A stretch of 36,427 nucleotides of DNA, from positions 1-36,427 of the forward strand of contig DDLV01000157.1 of the NCBI GenBank assembly GCA_002340325.1, in the 5' to 3' direction. Of the stretch, positions 24,241 through 33,028 are shown in pieces; the first letter of the stretch is position 1; every line of letters starts with the position of its first letter. The stretch is from Glaciecola sp. UBA2563 (GTDB taxonomy: Bacteria; Pseudomonadota; Gammaproteobacteria; Enterobacterales; Alteromonadaceae). A program made the position numbers and the translations under genes. Below the pieces are notes generated by a model. The model ran no database searches. It saw only the letters and a list, made by a program, of their open reading frames with translations, and was not told the origin of the DNA.

Positions 24241-26556
24241 GTGATTCGCTTGCATAACTCACTAACAAGTCGCGTTATTGGACTGATTTGCGTTGTTTTC
24301 ATTTCTATTTTTGCTGTCGCTTTTTATTTCGCAAGTCAGTTTTCTCTCGCTTTTCAGCAAGCCATTGCTAATAAATACTTACAAATGCAAGTACGAATAA
24401 CAGATGAAAGGATTTATTCATTCTTTGAAAGAGAACAAAAACTCATTGAATTTGGATTAGAACGAGGCGTTTACCAAGAATGGATGAAGTCGCCTGAGGA
24501 TAAAAAACTCTTGAAGTCTGCCTCAGACGATTTACAAATTGCTTGCAAGCTCACTGATTGTCATGGTTGGTTCATACTTTCACACGAAACCAAAAGAGGC
24601 TATTCATATAATGTGATAGAAGACGCTATTCTCGAGGATAATGTAGAGCCTAGAGACATGATTTGGTATCAGCCAATTATAGACTCAGGAAAGGATGTAT
24701 ACATTGACTCAAGCGTAGGCACAGAAGCGGCGGTTAGAGGTGTCTTTTTAGATTATGTAGCAAGAGAAAACGGCAAGGTTCTTGGTGTCGTTGGCACGTA
24801 TGAACGCATTGAAGATGTTTTAGAAGAATTACTTTTTCGAGAAGACAAAAGAACCATAAACCTCATGATCGACGAGAACCAAGTTGTTTGGGGCTTAGAA
24901 TCCTTGCTGCCTGATCACGATGACGGCGATGCAATCATTAGCCTTGAAAACGAGAACTGGTCGCCATTACTGAATATCATCCAAATTCAAAAGGAAAACA
25001 AAATACCAGATACGTTAGAAACTGACGGTACAGTCGCCGAACTTACTATAGACAATGTCGATTACGTTGCTGCGATTAAGCATATGGAACAAGTCGACTG
25101 GTATGCGGTTAGCTTATACCCAAAAGTGAAACTTGGCGAAGGGTTTAATTCAACCCCCGTGGTCACTGCCTCATTTATCATTCTAATCATCCTTTTAATT
25201 GTCACAATATTCGGACTAAACAAATTGGTCATTGCCCCCTTGTTGAAGTTAAACGACGTGGTTACAAGCATCCAGAAAGGCCAATATAATGTGCGCGCAG
25301 GAAACGTCGGCGTTGACATAATCAAAAACCTGGCTAACGGTATTGATGAAATGTCCACCAAAATTAGCGACCAGATTGAATCCGTGAACTCATCCAACAT
25401 ACAGCTTCAATCTGCTATGGAAAAGGCCCGTGAGGCGAACGATGCCAAATCAAAATTCCTCTCCAATATGAGTCATGAAATCCGCACGCCTTTAAACGGA
25501 ATATTTGGAACACTTCAACTTATTCAAAACAAACAGCGAAACGACAAATCAAATAAACTAGTAGATAAAGCGCTCCAGTCTTCGCAATCACTTCAAGTAA
25601 TCATTAATGATATTTTGGATTTTTCTAAAATAGAGGCGGACCAGTTACATCTCGAAAATACAGCGTTCTGCTTTTCAACCGTCCTTGAATCAATCATATC
25701 CGATCTAAATCCAATTGCGACAGCAAAAGGCATCAAAATTATTCAACAGGTGCATGATAATTTTGTTGACGGATGGTTAGGTGACCCAGTAAGAACGCGG
25801 CAGATCCTGCTCAATCTCGCATCTAATGCAGTAAAATTCACCAATGATGGGCAAGTCTTGATAAATGTCTATACAAAGCAGGAATGCGAGAAAGACGTGC
25901 TTTTCTTTCAAGTTATAGATTCTGGTATTGGAATGACTGAAGAAGCACAACACGCGTTGTTTGAAAGGTTTAGCCAGGCGGACTCTTCAACCACGCGAAA
26001 GTACGGTGGCACGGGACTGGGCATGGCCATTACCGCCAATCTAGTGAATCTCATGAAAGGAGATATTAATGTTATAAGTAAAGTGGGCATGGGGACAAAA
26101 ATTACGGTTTCTTTGCCACTTGAACGAACGGACTTAGTACTGCCGGAGAGTAATCAGCAACAGAATACCTCAACGCCTGATCTGGCAGGACTTTCTGTGC
26201 TAATTGCAGAAGATAACGACATTAACCAAACCATTATTCAATCAATGTTAGAACCCACAAATATCGATATTGATTTCGTTGATAATGGCGTCAAAGCGGT
26301 CGCGGCGGCGGCTGATAAAGAATATGATTTGGTTCTTATGGATATTCAAATGCCAGAAATGGACGGTGAAGAAGCTTTCAAAATTATTCACAACGCAGAA
26401 CCGACACTACCCATCATAGCACTCACAGCAAATGTTTTTGATGACGATGTAACCAAGTACAAAGCCTTGGGCTTTGCAGCTCATATCGGCAAACCAATCA
26501 TAATCACGGCACTATATGCAACGCTTGAAGGAATACTTAAAACAGATGTGCGTTAG
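24241..26556 (+). CDS. hybrid sensor histidine kinase with receiver domain
   Basis: A 771-residue membrane kinase from GTG 24241. TM1 is at about 12-33, followed by a periplasmic dCache-like sensor of about 270 residues with WYQPIIDSGKDVYIDSS and two close cysteines, C102 and C107. TM2 is at about 307-326, then HAMP. HisKA carries H412 in FLSNMSHEIRTPLNG. The ATPase domain has the N box ILLNLASNAVKF and G boxes DSGIGM and GGTGLGMAI. The C-terminal receiver has acidic pair E657/D658, phosphoacceptor D701 (LMDIQMPEMDG), T729 and K751. No Hpt domain or partner regulator is adjacent, so its output and ligand are unknown. It ends 3 bases from the convergent purC stop. Confidence 0.92.
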   Translation: MIRLHNSLTSRVIGLICVVFISIFAVAFYFASQFSLAFQQAIANKYLQMQVRITDERIYSFFEREQKLIEFGLERGVYQEWMKSPEDKKLLKSASDDLQIACKLTDCHGWFILSHETKRGYSYNVIEDAILEDNVEPRDMIWYQPIIDSGKDVYIDSSVGTEAAVRGVFLDYVARENGKVLGVVGTYERIEDVLEELLFREDKRTINLMIDENQVVWGLESLLPDHDDGDAIISLENENWSPLLNIIQIQKENKIPDTLETDGTVAELTIDNVDYVAAIKHMEQVDWYAVSLYPKVKLGEGFNSTPVVTASFIILIILLIVTIFGLNKLVIAPLLKLNDVVTSIQKGQYNVRAGNVGVDIIKNLANGIDEMSTKISDQIESVNSSNIQLQSAMEKAREANDAKSKFLSNMSHEIRTPLNGIFGTLQLIQNKQRNDKSNKLVDKALQSSQSLQVIINDILDFSKIEADQLHLENTAFCFSTVLESIISDLNPIATAKGIKIIQQVHDNFVDGWLGDPVRTRQILLNLASNAVKFTNDGQVLINVYTKQECEKDVLFFQVIDSGIGMTEEAQHALFERFSQADSSTTRKYGGTGLGMAITANLVNLMKGDINVISKVGMGTKITVSLPLERTDLVLPESNQQQNTSTPDLAGLSVLIAEDNDINQTIIQSMLEPTNIDIDFVDNGVKAVAAAADKEYDLVLMDIQMPEMDGEEAFKIIHNAEPTLPIIALTANVFDDDVTKYKALGFAAHIGKPIIITALYATLEGILKTDVR

Positions 26557-26559
26557 TGA

Positions 26560-27279
26560 CTATATGGAAAGCCCAATCCTATCGGCAATTTCAATGTAGG
26601 ACTCTACGACTGACCCCAAACCTTGCCGAAATCTGTCTTTGTCCAGTTTTTTCTTGGTATCAGCATCCCACAATCGACAGCCATCGGGCGTAAATTCATC
26701 TCCAAGTACAATTTCGCCATCGTGTGAAACACCAAACTCTAGTTTGTAGTCAACGAGCAGCATATTTCCCTTGCGAAATAACGGTGTTAATACCTCATTG
26801 ACATCAAATGTAATGGCTTTCATCCGATCGATCTGTGCTTGTGTAGCCCAATCAAATGCTAACGCGTGGCTTTCATTGACCATTGGGTCGTGTAGAGCAT
26901 CATTTTTTAGAAAAAACTCAAATGTTGTTGGATTCAGAGCTATACCTTCTTCGATACCGAGTCGCCGACAAAGTGAACCCGCTGCAAAATTACGTACCAC
27001 ACATTCTAACGGGATCATCGATAACTTTTTGACAACGCTTTGCGTATCGGTAAGCATCGATTCTACTTGCGTTTTTATGCCTGCGTTTTCCAGCTGCTGC
27101 ATGATGAAGTGGTTAAACTTATTGTTAACCTCGCCCTTGCGTTCCAACTTCTCTATTTTTTCACCATCAAAAGCAGATGTATCGTTGCGGAACTCCAATA
27201 TCAGCTTAGTTGCGTCGTTTGTATGAAAGACCGTCTTCGCCTTTCCTCTGTAGAGTTCCTCGCCTTTTGTTATTTGCAT
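26560..27279 (-). CDS. purC: phosphoribosylaminoimidazole-succinocarboxamide synthase (SAICAR synthetase)
   Basis: A 239-residue ATP-dependent ligase (237 in E. coli) that joins CAIR and aspartate in purine synthesis. The N-terminus GEELYRGKAKTVF and the stretch SAFDGEKIEKLERKGEVNN bind ATP. PLECVVRNFAAGSLCRRLG and LLVDYKLEFGV are PurC signatures, and GDEFTPDGCRLWDADT lies near the C-terminus. It is 11 bases after bamC, as in the dapA-bamC-purC order of E. coli. No terminator is visible before the convergent kinase gene. Confidence 0.97.
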   Translation of the reverse strand: MQITKGEELYRGKAKTVFHTNDATKLILEFRNDTSAFDGEKIEKLERKGEVNNKFNHFIMQQLENAGIKTQVESMLTDTQSVVKKLSMIPLECVVRNFAAGSLCRRLGIEEGIALNPTTFEFFLKNDALHDPMVNESHALAFDWATQAQIDRMKAITFDVNEVLTPLFRKGNMLLVDYKLEFGVSHDGEIVLGDEFTPDGCRLWDADTKKKLDKDRFRQGLGSVVESYIEIADRIGLSI

Positions 27280-27290
27280 CTACTCACCGC

Positions 27291-28391
27291 TTAAAACTCT
27301 AAACTGTCATCAGCCATAATTTCAGAAAATACAGGAAAAATCGAGACCACCTTTTCAACGCTAAATGCACTATCGTCGAGTTCTTTAAAGGTGACCACAG
27401 TTGAGTTATCTCTTGGCTCAACCAACATTCTGTACTCACCTTCTTCGAGGTCTAATTTTTCTGAACCCCATAAATTCGAAAACCATGAGGAATTCTCAAC
27501 ATAATTTGCAAAAATCAAACCCGCAGACTGGTCTAAATCTACAACAACAAAACCCATTTCAGCGAGAACCAATTGAATTCTAGGCCATGCATCACCGTAC
27601 ATAGCATTGACGATCAATGCCGGCTCACCTGATGCATTAAAATCCATATCCGAGGTAAAGCCCTGTTTAATTTTGGCTATTCGTTCATTGCGCTCTAATT
27701 TAAGGCCGAAATCATATTCTGCTATTATCCGATTAAGAAACTCTACTTCATCATTTCTCAAATCAGTTGGACGTCGCTGGGTGAGTATTGTATTCCCCGA
27801 ATCATCATTAAAGTCTACTAGCTTCGATGTTAAACTCGCAGTTCTCCCATGCGGTGCCACATCAAGCGTTAATTTATATTTTTTTGTACTTTCCGTGTAA
27901 GTGTCGGTTAGATCGTACCAAGCACTGTCGACTTCCTTTCTGTCAATAACCCAGCCGGTAACCAACGTATTGTTTTCTTTGTCGAATGAATCTACACCAA
28001 TCTCTCTGGAATCTAGGTACGCCAGCACTTTATTCCATATTGTTTGACCCAAAGGGTTTCGATCGTTAACTTGGTCAAACATGACCTTGGCTTCTTGTGT
28101 TCCCTCTTCGATATATGACCCTCTTACTAGGGGGATCACTAGCCTGGGCGATGCTATATCCAATTGCTGCCCGACTATGGATGCTGTCTGTATTGAGCCA
28201 AGATTGGGAATATCATATCTTGGATTGACGATAGGTTGATCTAGATTATCCGGTATCTCCAATTCTTTACCAACGTCTTTTTCCAGATAATCAAAACCGC
28301 CTGATGCTTGACGCCGAGTTTCGCTGCTGGAACAGGCAGTCAAAACGACTACTGTCATCGACAGGAATAAAAATAACCACGCTTTTTTCAT
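27291..28391 (-). CDS. bamC: outer-membrane protein assembly lipoprotein BamC
   Basis: A 366-residue lipoprotein of the BAM complex (E. coli BamC has 344). The signal peptide ends in the lipobox LTAC, with the lipidated cysteine C20. The flexible N-terminal segment (about 35-100) contains DYLEKDVGKELEIPDNLDQP, the part that binds BamD in E. coli. Two helix-grip domains follow, one near VTGWVIDRKEVDSAWYDL and one near ALIVNAMYGDAWPRIQLVL. It lies between dapA (one-base gap) and purC. Confidence 0.92.
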   Translation of the reverse strand: MKKAWLFLFLSMTVVVLTACSSSETRRQASGGFDYLEKDVGKELEIPDNLDQPIVNPRYDIPNLGSIQTASIVGQQLDIASPRLVIPLVRGSYIEEGTQEAKVMFDQVNDRNPLGQTIWNKVLAYLDSREIGVDSFDKENNTLVTGWVIDRKEVDSAWYDLTDTYTESTKKYKLTLDVAPHGRTASLTSKLVDFNDDSGNTILTQRRPTDLRNDEVEFLNRIIAEYDFGLKLERNERIAKIKQGFTSDMDFNASGEPALIVNAMYGDAWPRIQLVLAEMGFVVVDLDQSAGLIFANYVENSSWFSNLWGSEKLDLEEGEYRMLVEPRDNSTVVTFKELDDSAFSVEKVVSIFPVFSEIMADDSLEF

Positions 28392-28392
28392 T

Positions 28393-29274
28393 TTATTGTA
28401 ATAGTCCTAAATCAAATAACCTTTTTTCGATTGTTTCTTGATTAATTAGTTCAGGTAAAACTAAAGGTAATCTCATGTGAGGACGTTTTATTAAGCCCAT
28501 TTTGTACAACGCCCATTTTGGGATCACCGGGTTTGACTCTATAAAAAGTTCATCGTGTAAAGCGGCAATACTCGTATCAATTTCCGCCGCCAACGCGTTT
28601 GCGCCATCAAATGCAGCTTCACACATTTTAGACATCTTATCTGGTACGATATTGGCGGTTACCGATATCACACCATCGCCGCCGTTACACATAAACTTGC
28701 ATCCGGTAGCATCATCACCGCTTAGTATGACAAAGTCATGAGGAAGTACGCTTTTAGCTTCTTTAAGCCTGTCCAGATTGCCTGTTGCATCCTTTAACCC
28801 GACTATTTTCGGATGTTCAGATAATGCAAGTACGGTATCCGTGGTCATATCCAATACGGTTCTTGAAGGCACATTATATAGCAAAACCGGCAGGTCGGTC
28901 GCATCAGCCACTGCGCTAAAATGCGCAATCAAACCACGTTGCTGTGGTTTGTTATAATACGGAACGACACTCAAAAATCCCTCTACGCCCAATGGCGCAA
29001 TATTTTCTGATAAAAAAACTGCCTCTTCCGTGGAATTAGCGCCCGTACCTGCTATAACAGGTATTTTGCCGTCAGCACACGCCACTACTTGCTTGACGAC
29101 ATCAATATGTTCGTCCATCGGAAGTGTTGCAGACTCTCCAGTTGTGCCAACGGCCACTATACCGTGCGTGCCGTTTTGAATATGGAAATCTACGAGTGTT
29201 TTTAAACTTTGCTTGTCGATGCTGCCGTCGTCATTCATTGGCGTCACTAATGCAACATAACTACCTTTAAACAT
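28393..29274 (-). CDS. dapA: 4-hydroxy-tetrahydrodipicolinate synthase
   Basis: The 293-residue TIM-barrel aldolase condenses pyruvate with aspartate semialdehyde, the first step of the lysine/diaminopimelate branch. The ATG at 29274 has an AGGAG ribosome site upstream and matches the E. coli N-terminus, so the frame's extension to 29301 is discounted. The Schiff-base lysine is K161 in VGLKDATGN. The proton relay T44, T45 and Y133 (LLYNVPSR) is intact, with GTTGESATL typical of the family. It heads dapA-bamC-purC and is divergent from bcp. Confidence 0.97.
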   Translation of the reverse strand: MFKGSYVALVTPMNDDGSIDKQSLKTLVDFHIQNGTHGIVAVGTTGESATLPMDEHIDVVKQVVACADGKIPVIAGTGANSTEEAVFLSENIAPLGVEGFLSVVPYYNKPQQRGLIAHFSAVADATDLPVLLYNVPSRTVLDMTTDTVLALSEHPKIVGLKDATGNLDRLKEAKSVLPHDFVILSGDDATGCKFMCNGGDGVISVTANIVPDKMSKMCEAAFDGANALAAEIDTSIAALHDELFIESNPVIPKWALYKMGLIKRPHMRLPLVLPELINQETIEKRLFDLGLLQ

Positions 29275-29500
29275 GCTTGCTCCTAAAATGTTCAGGCGCA
29301 ATAGTAGTGGTCTATAGGGACAAAAACAAGCACAAACAGGTTATACCTTAGATAGAATGACGTTTTATCTTCGACGACTGATCTTGATCTTATCTAATTC
29401 AATAATACTTTACACAACGCGTAAATATGCAGAGATGCAATAATATGTAATGATACTCCCTTAATGGGGCGCGAACGATAATAAACAATGAAGGACGACA

Positions 29501-29959
29501 ATGAATACATTAAAGACTGGCGATAAAGCGCCGCAATTTACCCTAATGAATCAAGATGGCCAAAGCATAAGTTTGGATGATTACGCTGGCAAACAGGTAC
29601 TTGTGTATTTTTATCCGAAAGCATCTACGCCAGGATGCACCGTTCAGGCAAAAGGTTTGCGAGATACCAAGTCTGCATTTGAAGAAAAAAATACTGTCGT
29701 TTTAGGGATTAGTCCTGATCCTGTTAAAAGGCTTGATAAATTCAGAACAAAAGAGAACTTAAACTTCGATTTACTCTCTGATGAGGATCATGCTATTGCC
29801 GACGCTTTTGGAGTGTGGGGCCTTAAAAAGTTTATGGGCAAAGAATATGACGGCATTCATCGCATCAGTTTTCTCATCGGTGAGGATGGCACAATAAAAG
29901 AAGTATTCGACAAGTTTAAAACAAAAGACCATCACGATGTGGTGCTGGCTGCAATTTAG
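29501..29959 (+). CDS. bcp: thioredoxin-dependent thiol peroxidase (BCP/PrxQ-type), 1-Cys form
   Basis: A 152-residue AhpC/TSA peroxiredoxin. The peroxidatic cysteine is C46 in PKASTPGCTVQAKGLRD. E. coli Bcp has a second cysteine five residues on (CTVQACGLRD). Here that position is lysine, and the whole protein has only one cysteine, so it should act by a 1-Cys mechanism needing an external thiol. Other conserved parts are NFDLLSDEDHAIADAFGVWG and DGIHRISFLI. An ATG follows GAAGGACGAC. It is divergent from dapA; gcvR, which lies between them in E. coli, is absent. Confidence 0.93.
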   Translation: MNTLKTGDKAPQFTLMNQDGQSISLDDYAGKQVLVYFYPKASTPGCTVQAKGLRDTKSAFEEKNTVVLGISPDPVKRLDKFRTKENLNFDLLSDEDHAIADAFGVWGLKKFMGKEYDGIHRISFLIGEDGTIKEVFDKFKTKDHHDVVLAAI

Positions 29960-29986
29960 TCGTTATTTCTATGATAATTGCGAATG

Positions 29987-30009
29987 CAGCTGCCATCAAC
30001 TGGCAGCTG
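29987..30009. terminator. hairpin at the bcp/perM convergence, possible terminator
   Basis: A perfect 9-bp inverted repeat CAGCTGCCA / TGGCAGCTG flanks the 5-base loop TCAAC. The loop contains the perM stop codon, and bcp ends 28 bases to the left. Neither strand has a clear T-run afterward, so it is either a Rho-linked or 3'-end stabilising hairpin rather than a classic terminator. Confidence 0.4.
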
Positions 30010-31075
30010 GTTCTTGCTTTTGTTCTGCCTCTGGTGGAGACCAGGCAGTGAACAGAGCCTTTACTAACGTAGCCAGAGGAATCGCAAAAAACACGCCCCA
30101 AAAGCCCCATAATCCGCCAAATAGTAGTACCGCTACAATGATATAAAGTGGATGCAAACTGACAGCTTCTGAGAACAACAAAGGTACCAGTAAATTGCCA
30201 TCTAACGCTTGAATGATCAAGTAGACGGTAATCACCCAACCAAAGTGTGTTGATAATCCAAATTGAAATAATGCAACAATGGCGACGGGAATTGTAACGA
30301 CTGCAGCACCGATATAGGGAATTAATACGGAGAATCCGACTAACACGCCCAGCAACAATGCAAAACGCAAATCAAGTAGAGAAAACGCAACAACGCTGAC
30401 AGAGCCAACGATAATTATCTCAATCACTTTGCCTCGAATGTAGTTTGCGATTTGCGTGTTCATCTCCTCGCCAACCTGACTGATAAGTCGCCGTTCTTTT
30501 GGCAATATTTCGCTGATGCTGCGCAAAAATATTTGCTTATCACTCAACATAAAAAACACCATCAACGGAACAAGAATGATGTAAATCACAATGACAGCGA
30601 GATTACCTATTGAAGAGACTGAAAATGAGATAACACTTTCACCAAAATCAACGAGCTTATCGTTAATGCCGACTAACATGTTTTCGATGTAGGAAAGCTC
30701 AATGGTGTTCGGATATTTTTCTGGAAGACTCATTATCCATTCTTGTGCTGACCCCCAAATTAATGGAATTTCTTTTACAAAATTTACGCTCTGCGTAGAA
30801 ATGACAGGAATTAAACTAACAGCCGCAATAAAAGATAAGAAGAAGAATACAATGATGACAAACGCGGAGGCTAATGGCCTACCCGCCCCTACTTTTTCCA
30901 ATTTGGTGACAGGCACGTCTAACAAATATGCAATTACGATTGCAACGATTACCGGCATTAGGATACCGCCAATAAAGTATAGCGTGAGCGTACTGAAGAG
31001 AATCAGCATTAAGAGCATTAATGCGTTTGGGTCTGAAAACTTACGTCTATACCAAGAACCGAGTACTGAGAACAT
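29996..31075 (-). CDS. perM: AI-2E family transporter / PerM-like permease
   Basis: A 359-residue inner-membrane protein with about seven to eight membrane segments. It begins with a helix pair (LMLLMLILFSTLTLYFIGG), then a long extracytoplasmic region, then a conserved C-terminal helix cluster (GFSVLIPYIGAAVVTIPVAI, LVPLLFSEAVSLHPLYII, GGLWGFWGVFFAIPLATL). PerM (YfgO) is the E. coli homologue, placed beside bepA as here. The family's substrate is uncertain, because the autoinducer-2 exporter role was assigned to another member, TqsA. It is divergent from bepA. Confidence 0.88.
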   Translation of the reverse strand: MFSVLGSWYRRKFSDPNALMLLMLILFSTLTLYFIGGILMPVIVAIVIAYLLDVPVTKLEKVGAGRPLASAFVIIVFFFLSFIAAVSLIPVISTQSVNFVKEIPLIWGSAQEWIMSLPEKYPNTIELSYIENMLVGINDKLVDFGESVISFSVSSIGNLAVIVIYIILVPLMVFFMLSDKQIFLRSISEILPKERRLISQVGEEMNTQIANYIRGKVIEIIIVGSVSVVAFSLLDLRFALLLGVLVGFSVLIPYIGAAVVTIPVAIVALFQFGLSTHFGWVITVYLIIQALDGNLLVPLLFSEAVSLHPLYIIVAVLLFGGLWGFWGVFFAIPLATLVKALFTAWSPPEAEQKQEPAAS

Positions 31076-31424
31076 ATTATTCCGTTGTATAATTAATAAA
31101 AAAGGACGTCAGATTATTATTTTCAAGCACAAACGTGTTGTTTTCAGCTGCTATCACGTCTTAAAAAGACTAAACAACACGTGCATTTGGTCCGATAACA
31201 ATTGGCTTAAAAGTGCTTTTGAATCCAAATTAATGTTACCGAGTAAATATCATAAATCAGATATTCAAATAAGTAATGTATTTACTGATATACAATATAT
31301 GATCTTTAGTCGATTTTTTGTTGGAAAGTTTTATGAAACTATCCAGCGTTATAGTGTGTCGTAACATCGATATTAGGGCACACGCTAGAAAGCCTACTGT
31401 TATTTTATTAAATGGATATGAAAC
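31076..31424. other. perM-bepA intergenic region
   Basis: This 349-bp gap between two divergent genes must contain both promoters, but none has a convincing -35/-10 pair. It is A+T rich. Its main feature is a nested inverted repeat at 31133-31182. No supportable gene is seen; a frame antisense to perM (30702-31364) runs into it and is discounted. Confidence 0.5.
31133..31182. repeat. nested inverted repeat upstream of bepA
   Basis: Outer arms ACGTGTTGTTT (31133-31143) and AAACAACACGT (31172-31182) are a perfect 11-bp inverted pair. Inside lies a second perfect hairpin, GTCTT-AAA-AAGAC (31158-31170). There is no T-run, so it is not a normal terminator. It could be a protein-binding site, a structured 5' leader or a small RNA. 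Confidence 0.6.
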
Positions 31425-32906
31425 TTGAGGAAAATTTTGCTGTTAGTTGGCTCAATGGTGTTTACGGCCATTGTCGCAGTTGTTGCACAAGCACAAACAC
31501 TCGATAACGCCAAAAATAAACTCCCTGAAATAGGTGTTGTCGCATCAGATGCGCTGACAATTGATAAAGAAGTTATTTTGGGCAACGCTATAATGAAACA
31601 ATTACGCGGTCAGGCACCCCTGGTTAACGACCCGGTGATTGAAGAGTATATTCAAGATTTGGGTAACAGACTTGTATTACATGCAGATAATACGCGGTTT
31701 CCCTTCAAATTCTTTATCGTCAACAATCCGGTTTTAAATGCATTTGCATTTTATGGCGGTTACATTGGTATCCATTCCGGTTTAATTACAAGGGCACAAA
31801 GCGAAAGTGAACTGGCATCTGTTGTTGCCCATGAAATCGCTCACGTTACACAACGCCACTTAGCCAGAAGAGTGCAAGCACAAAGTCGCAGCGCTCCTCT
31901 TCAGCTTGCGTCTTTATTGGGTAGTATCTTAGTTGCTCTGGCAGACCCGGAAGCAGGTGTGGCGGCAATGCAAGCGACACTTGGCGGAAGCCAACAAGCG
32001 CAGATCAATTTTACCCGAAGCATTGAGAGGGAAGCCGATAACATCGGGATTAGTATTCTATACAGAGCGGGATTTGATCCGAAAGGTGCGCCTGCATTTT
32101 TTGGAAGACTTGCTGAACAGGCACGTACTTCTTCCGTCCAACTTGCGTTTTTGAGAACTCACCCACTACCGCAAGAGCGAGTTGCTGAGACGATATTGCG
32201 CGCAAATGCGTTTGGCGAACGACGCGTGCCGCCATCATTATCATTCGGATTGGCAAGAGCTCGTTTGAATGCGCGATACCTGTTTGATCAAGAACGCGCA
32301 TTACAATTCTATACTGCAGAAGTTGAGCGACTGAACGCCGCTTCAACACAAACAAGCGTCGCCAGTAAAGCCGCGAAATACGGTTATGCAATAGCACTGT
32401 TTGAAAATGAACGTTACGTGGACTCAGAGAAGCTTGTTCTTGAGCTAATGGAAAATGATGAAGAGAACTTGTTTTATTTGGATTTGTATACCGATACCCT
32501 TCTCAAACAAGGTAAATATGAACAAGCCATAAACATGTTGACCGAGCATTGGCAACACAGACCTCAAAACAGAGTGCTGGCATTAAATCTCGCAAACGCA
32601 TATCTCTATGCAGAATCGTTTGACGAGAGCATTCAAATATTGCGTGATATGCTACTCGTTGATAGCGAAGATTTGTTAGCGTATCAGCTCCTTCATGATG
32701 CGTATCGTCAGTCGCAAAACAAAAAGGACGCACATATCACCCAAGCGAATATCTATGCGCTAATATCTGCTTATTCACTTGCCATTAATGAATTACAATT
32801 TGCCTACAATTTTTCAAATAATGACACCCTTGAGCGACAACGCATCACAGGCATGATTGAAAAAATGCGAAATGAACAAGAAACCGCCCGGCGATTGAGT
32901 CTTTAA
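31425..32906 (+). CDS. bepA: periplasmic M48 metalloprotease/chaperone BepA
   Basis: A 493-residue protease (487 in E. coli) that supports or degrades outer-membrane proteins such as LptD at the BAM complex. The TTG at 31425 gives a signal peptide with an MRK n-region and a cut after AQAQ. Zinc ligands fall at E. coli positions: H136 and H140 in VVAHEIAHV, E201 in EREAD, and the regulatory H246 in LRTHPLP. This numbering match supports the TTG start. A nearer ribosome site (GAGGA) instead favours a TTG at 31437. The C-terminal half (about 300-490) is a TPR array that recruits BAM. BamC and LolA are in the same window. Confidence 0.95.
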   Translation: MRKILLLVGSMVFTAIVAVVAQAQTLDNAKNKLPEIGVVASDALTIDKEVILGNAIMKQLRGQAPLVNDPVIEEYIQDLGNRLVLHADNTRFPFKFFIVNNPVLNAFAFYGGYIGIHSGLITRAQSESELASVVAHEIAHVTQRHLARRVQAQSRSAPLQLASLLGSILVALADPEAGVAAMQATLGGSQQAQINFTRSIEREADNIGISILYRAGFDPKGAPAFFGRLAEQARTSSVQLAFLRTHPLPQERVAETILRANAFGERRVPPSLSFGLARARLNARYLFDQERALQFYTAEVERLNAASTQTSVASKAAKYGYAIALFENERYVDSEKLVLELMENDEENLFYLDLYTDTLLKQGKYEQAINMLTEHWQHRPQNRVLALNLANAYLYAESFDESIQILRDMLLVDSEDLLAYQLLHDAYRQSQNKKDAHITQANIYALISAYSLAINELQFAYNFSNNDTLERQRITGMIEKMRNEQETARRLSL

Positions 32907-33028
32907 TCGCTTCCTTCTTTAATTATTGGCTAAGTTTAAACAAACAATACGGTGCGCCATGGAGAAGGTGATTATCATCACCATGACGACTCGTTGTAGA
33001 TAGGTTCAAATCGTTCGATGATTGTACC

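Noticed and set aside
26771..27226. A 151-codon plus-strand frame inside purC
   Set aside because: Antisense shadow of a full-length, conserved purC, with low-complexity serine-rich composition.
30702..31364. A 220-codon open frame on the plus strand reaching into the perM-bepA gap
   Set aside because: Most of it is antisense to the well-supported perM gene and mirrors its codons. The part in the gap has no ribosome site and no recognisable domain.
32959..33003. A 14-residue Thr/Ile-rich frame resembling a leader peptide
   Set aside because: It has no ribosome site, no attenuator hairpins with a T-run, and no plus-strand biosynthetic gene downstream; the next gene is on the opposite strand.
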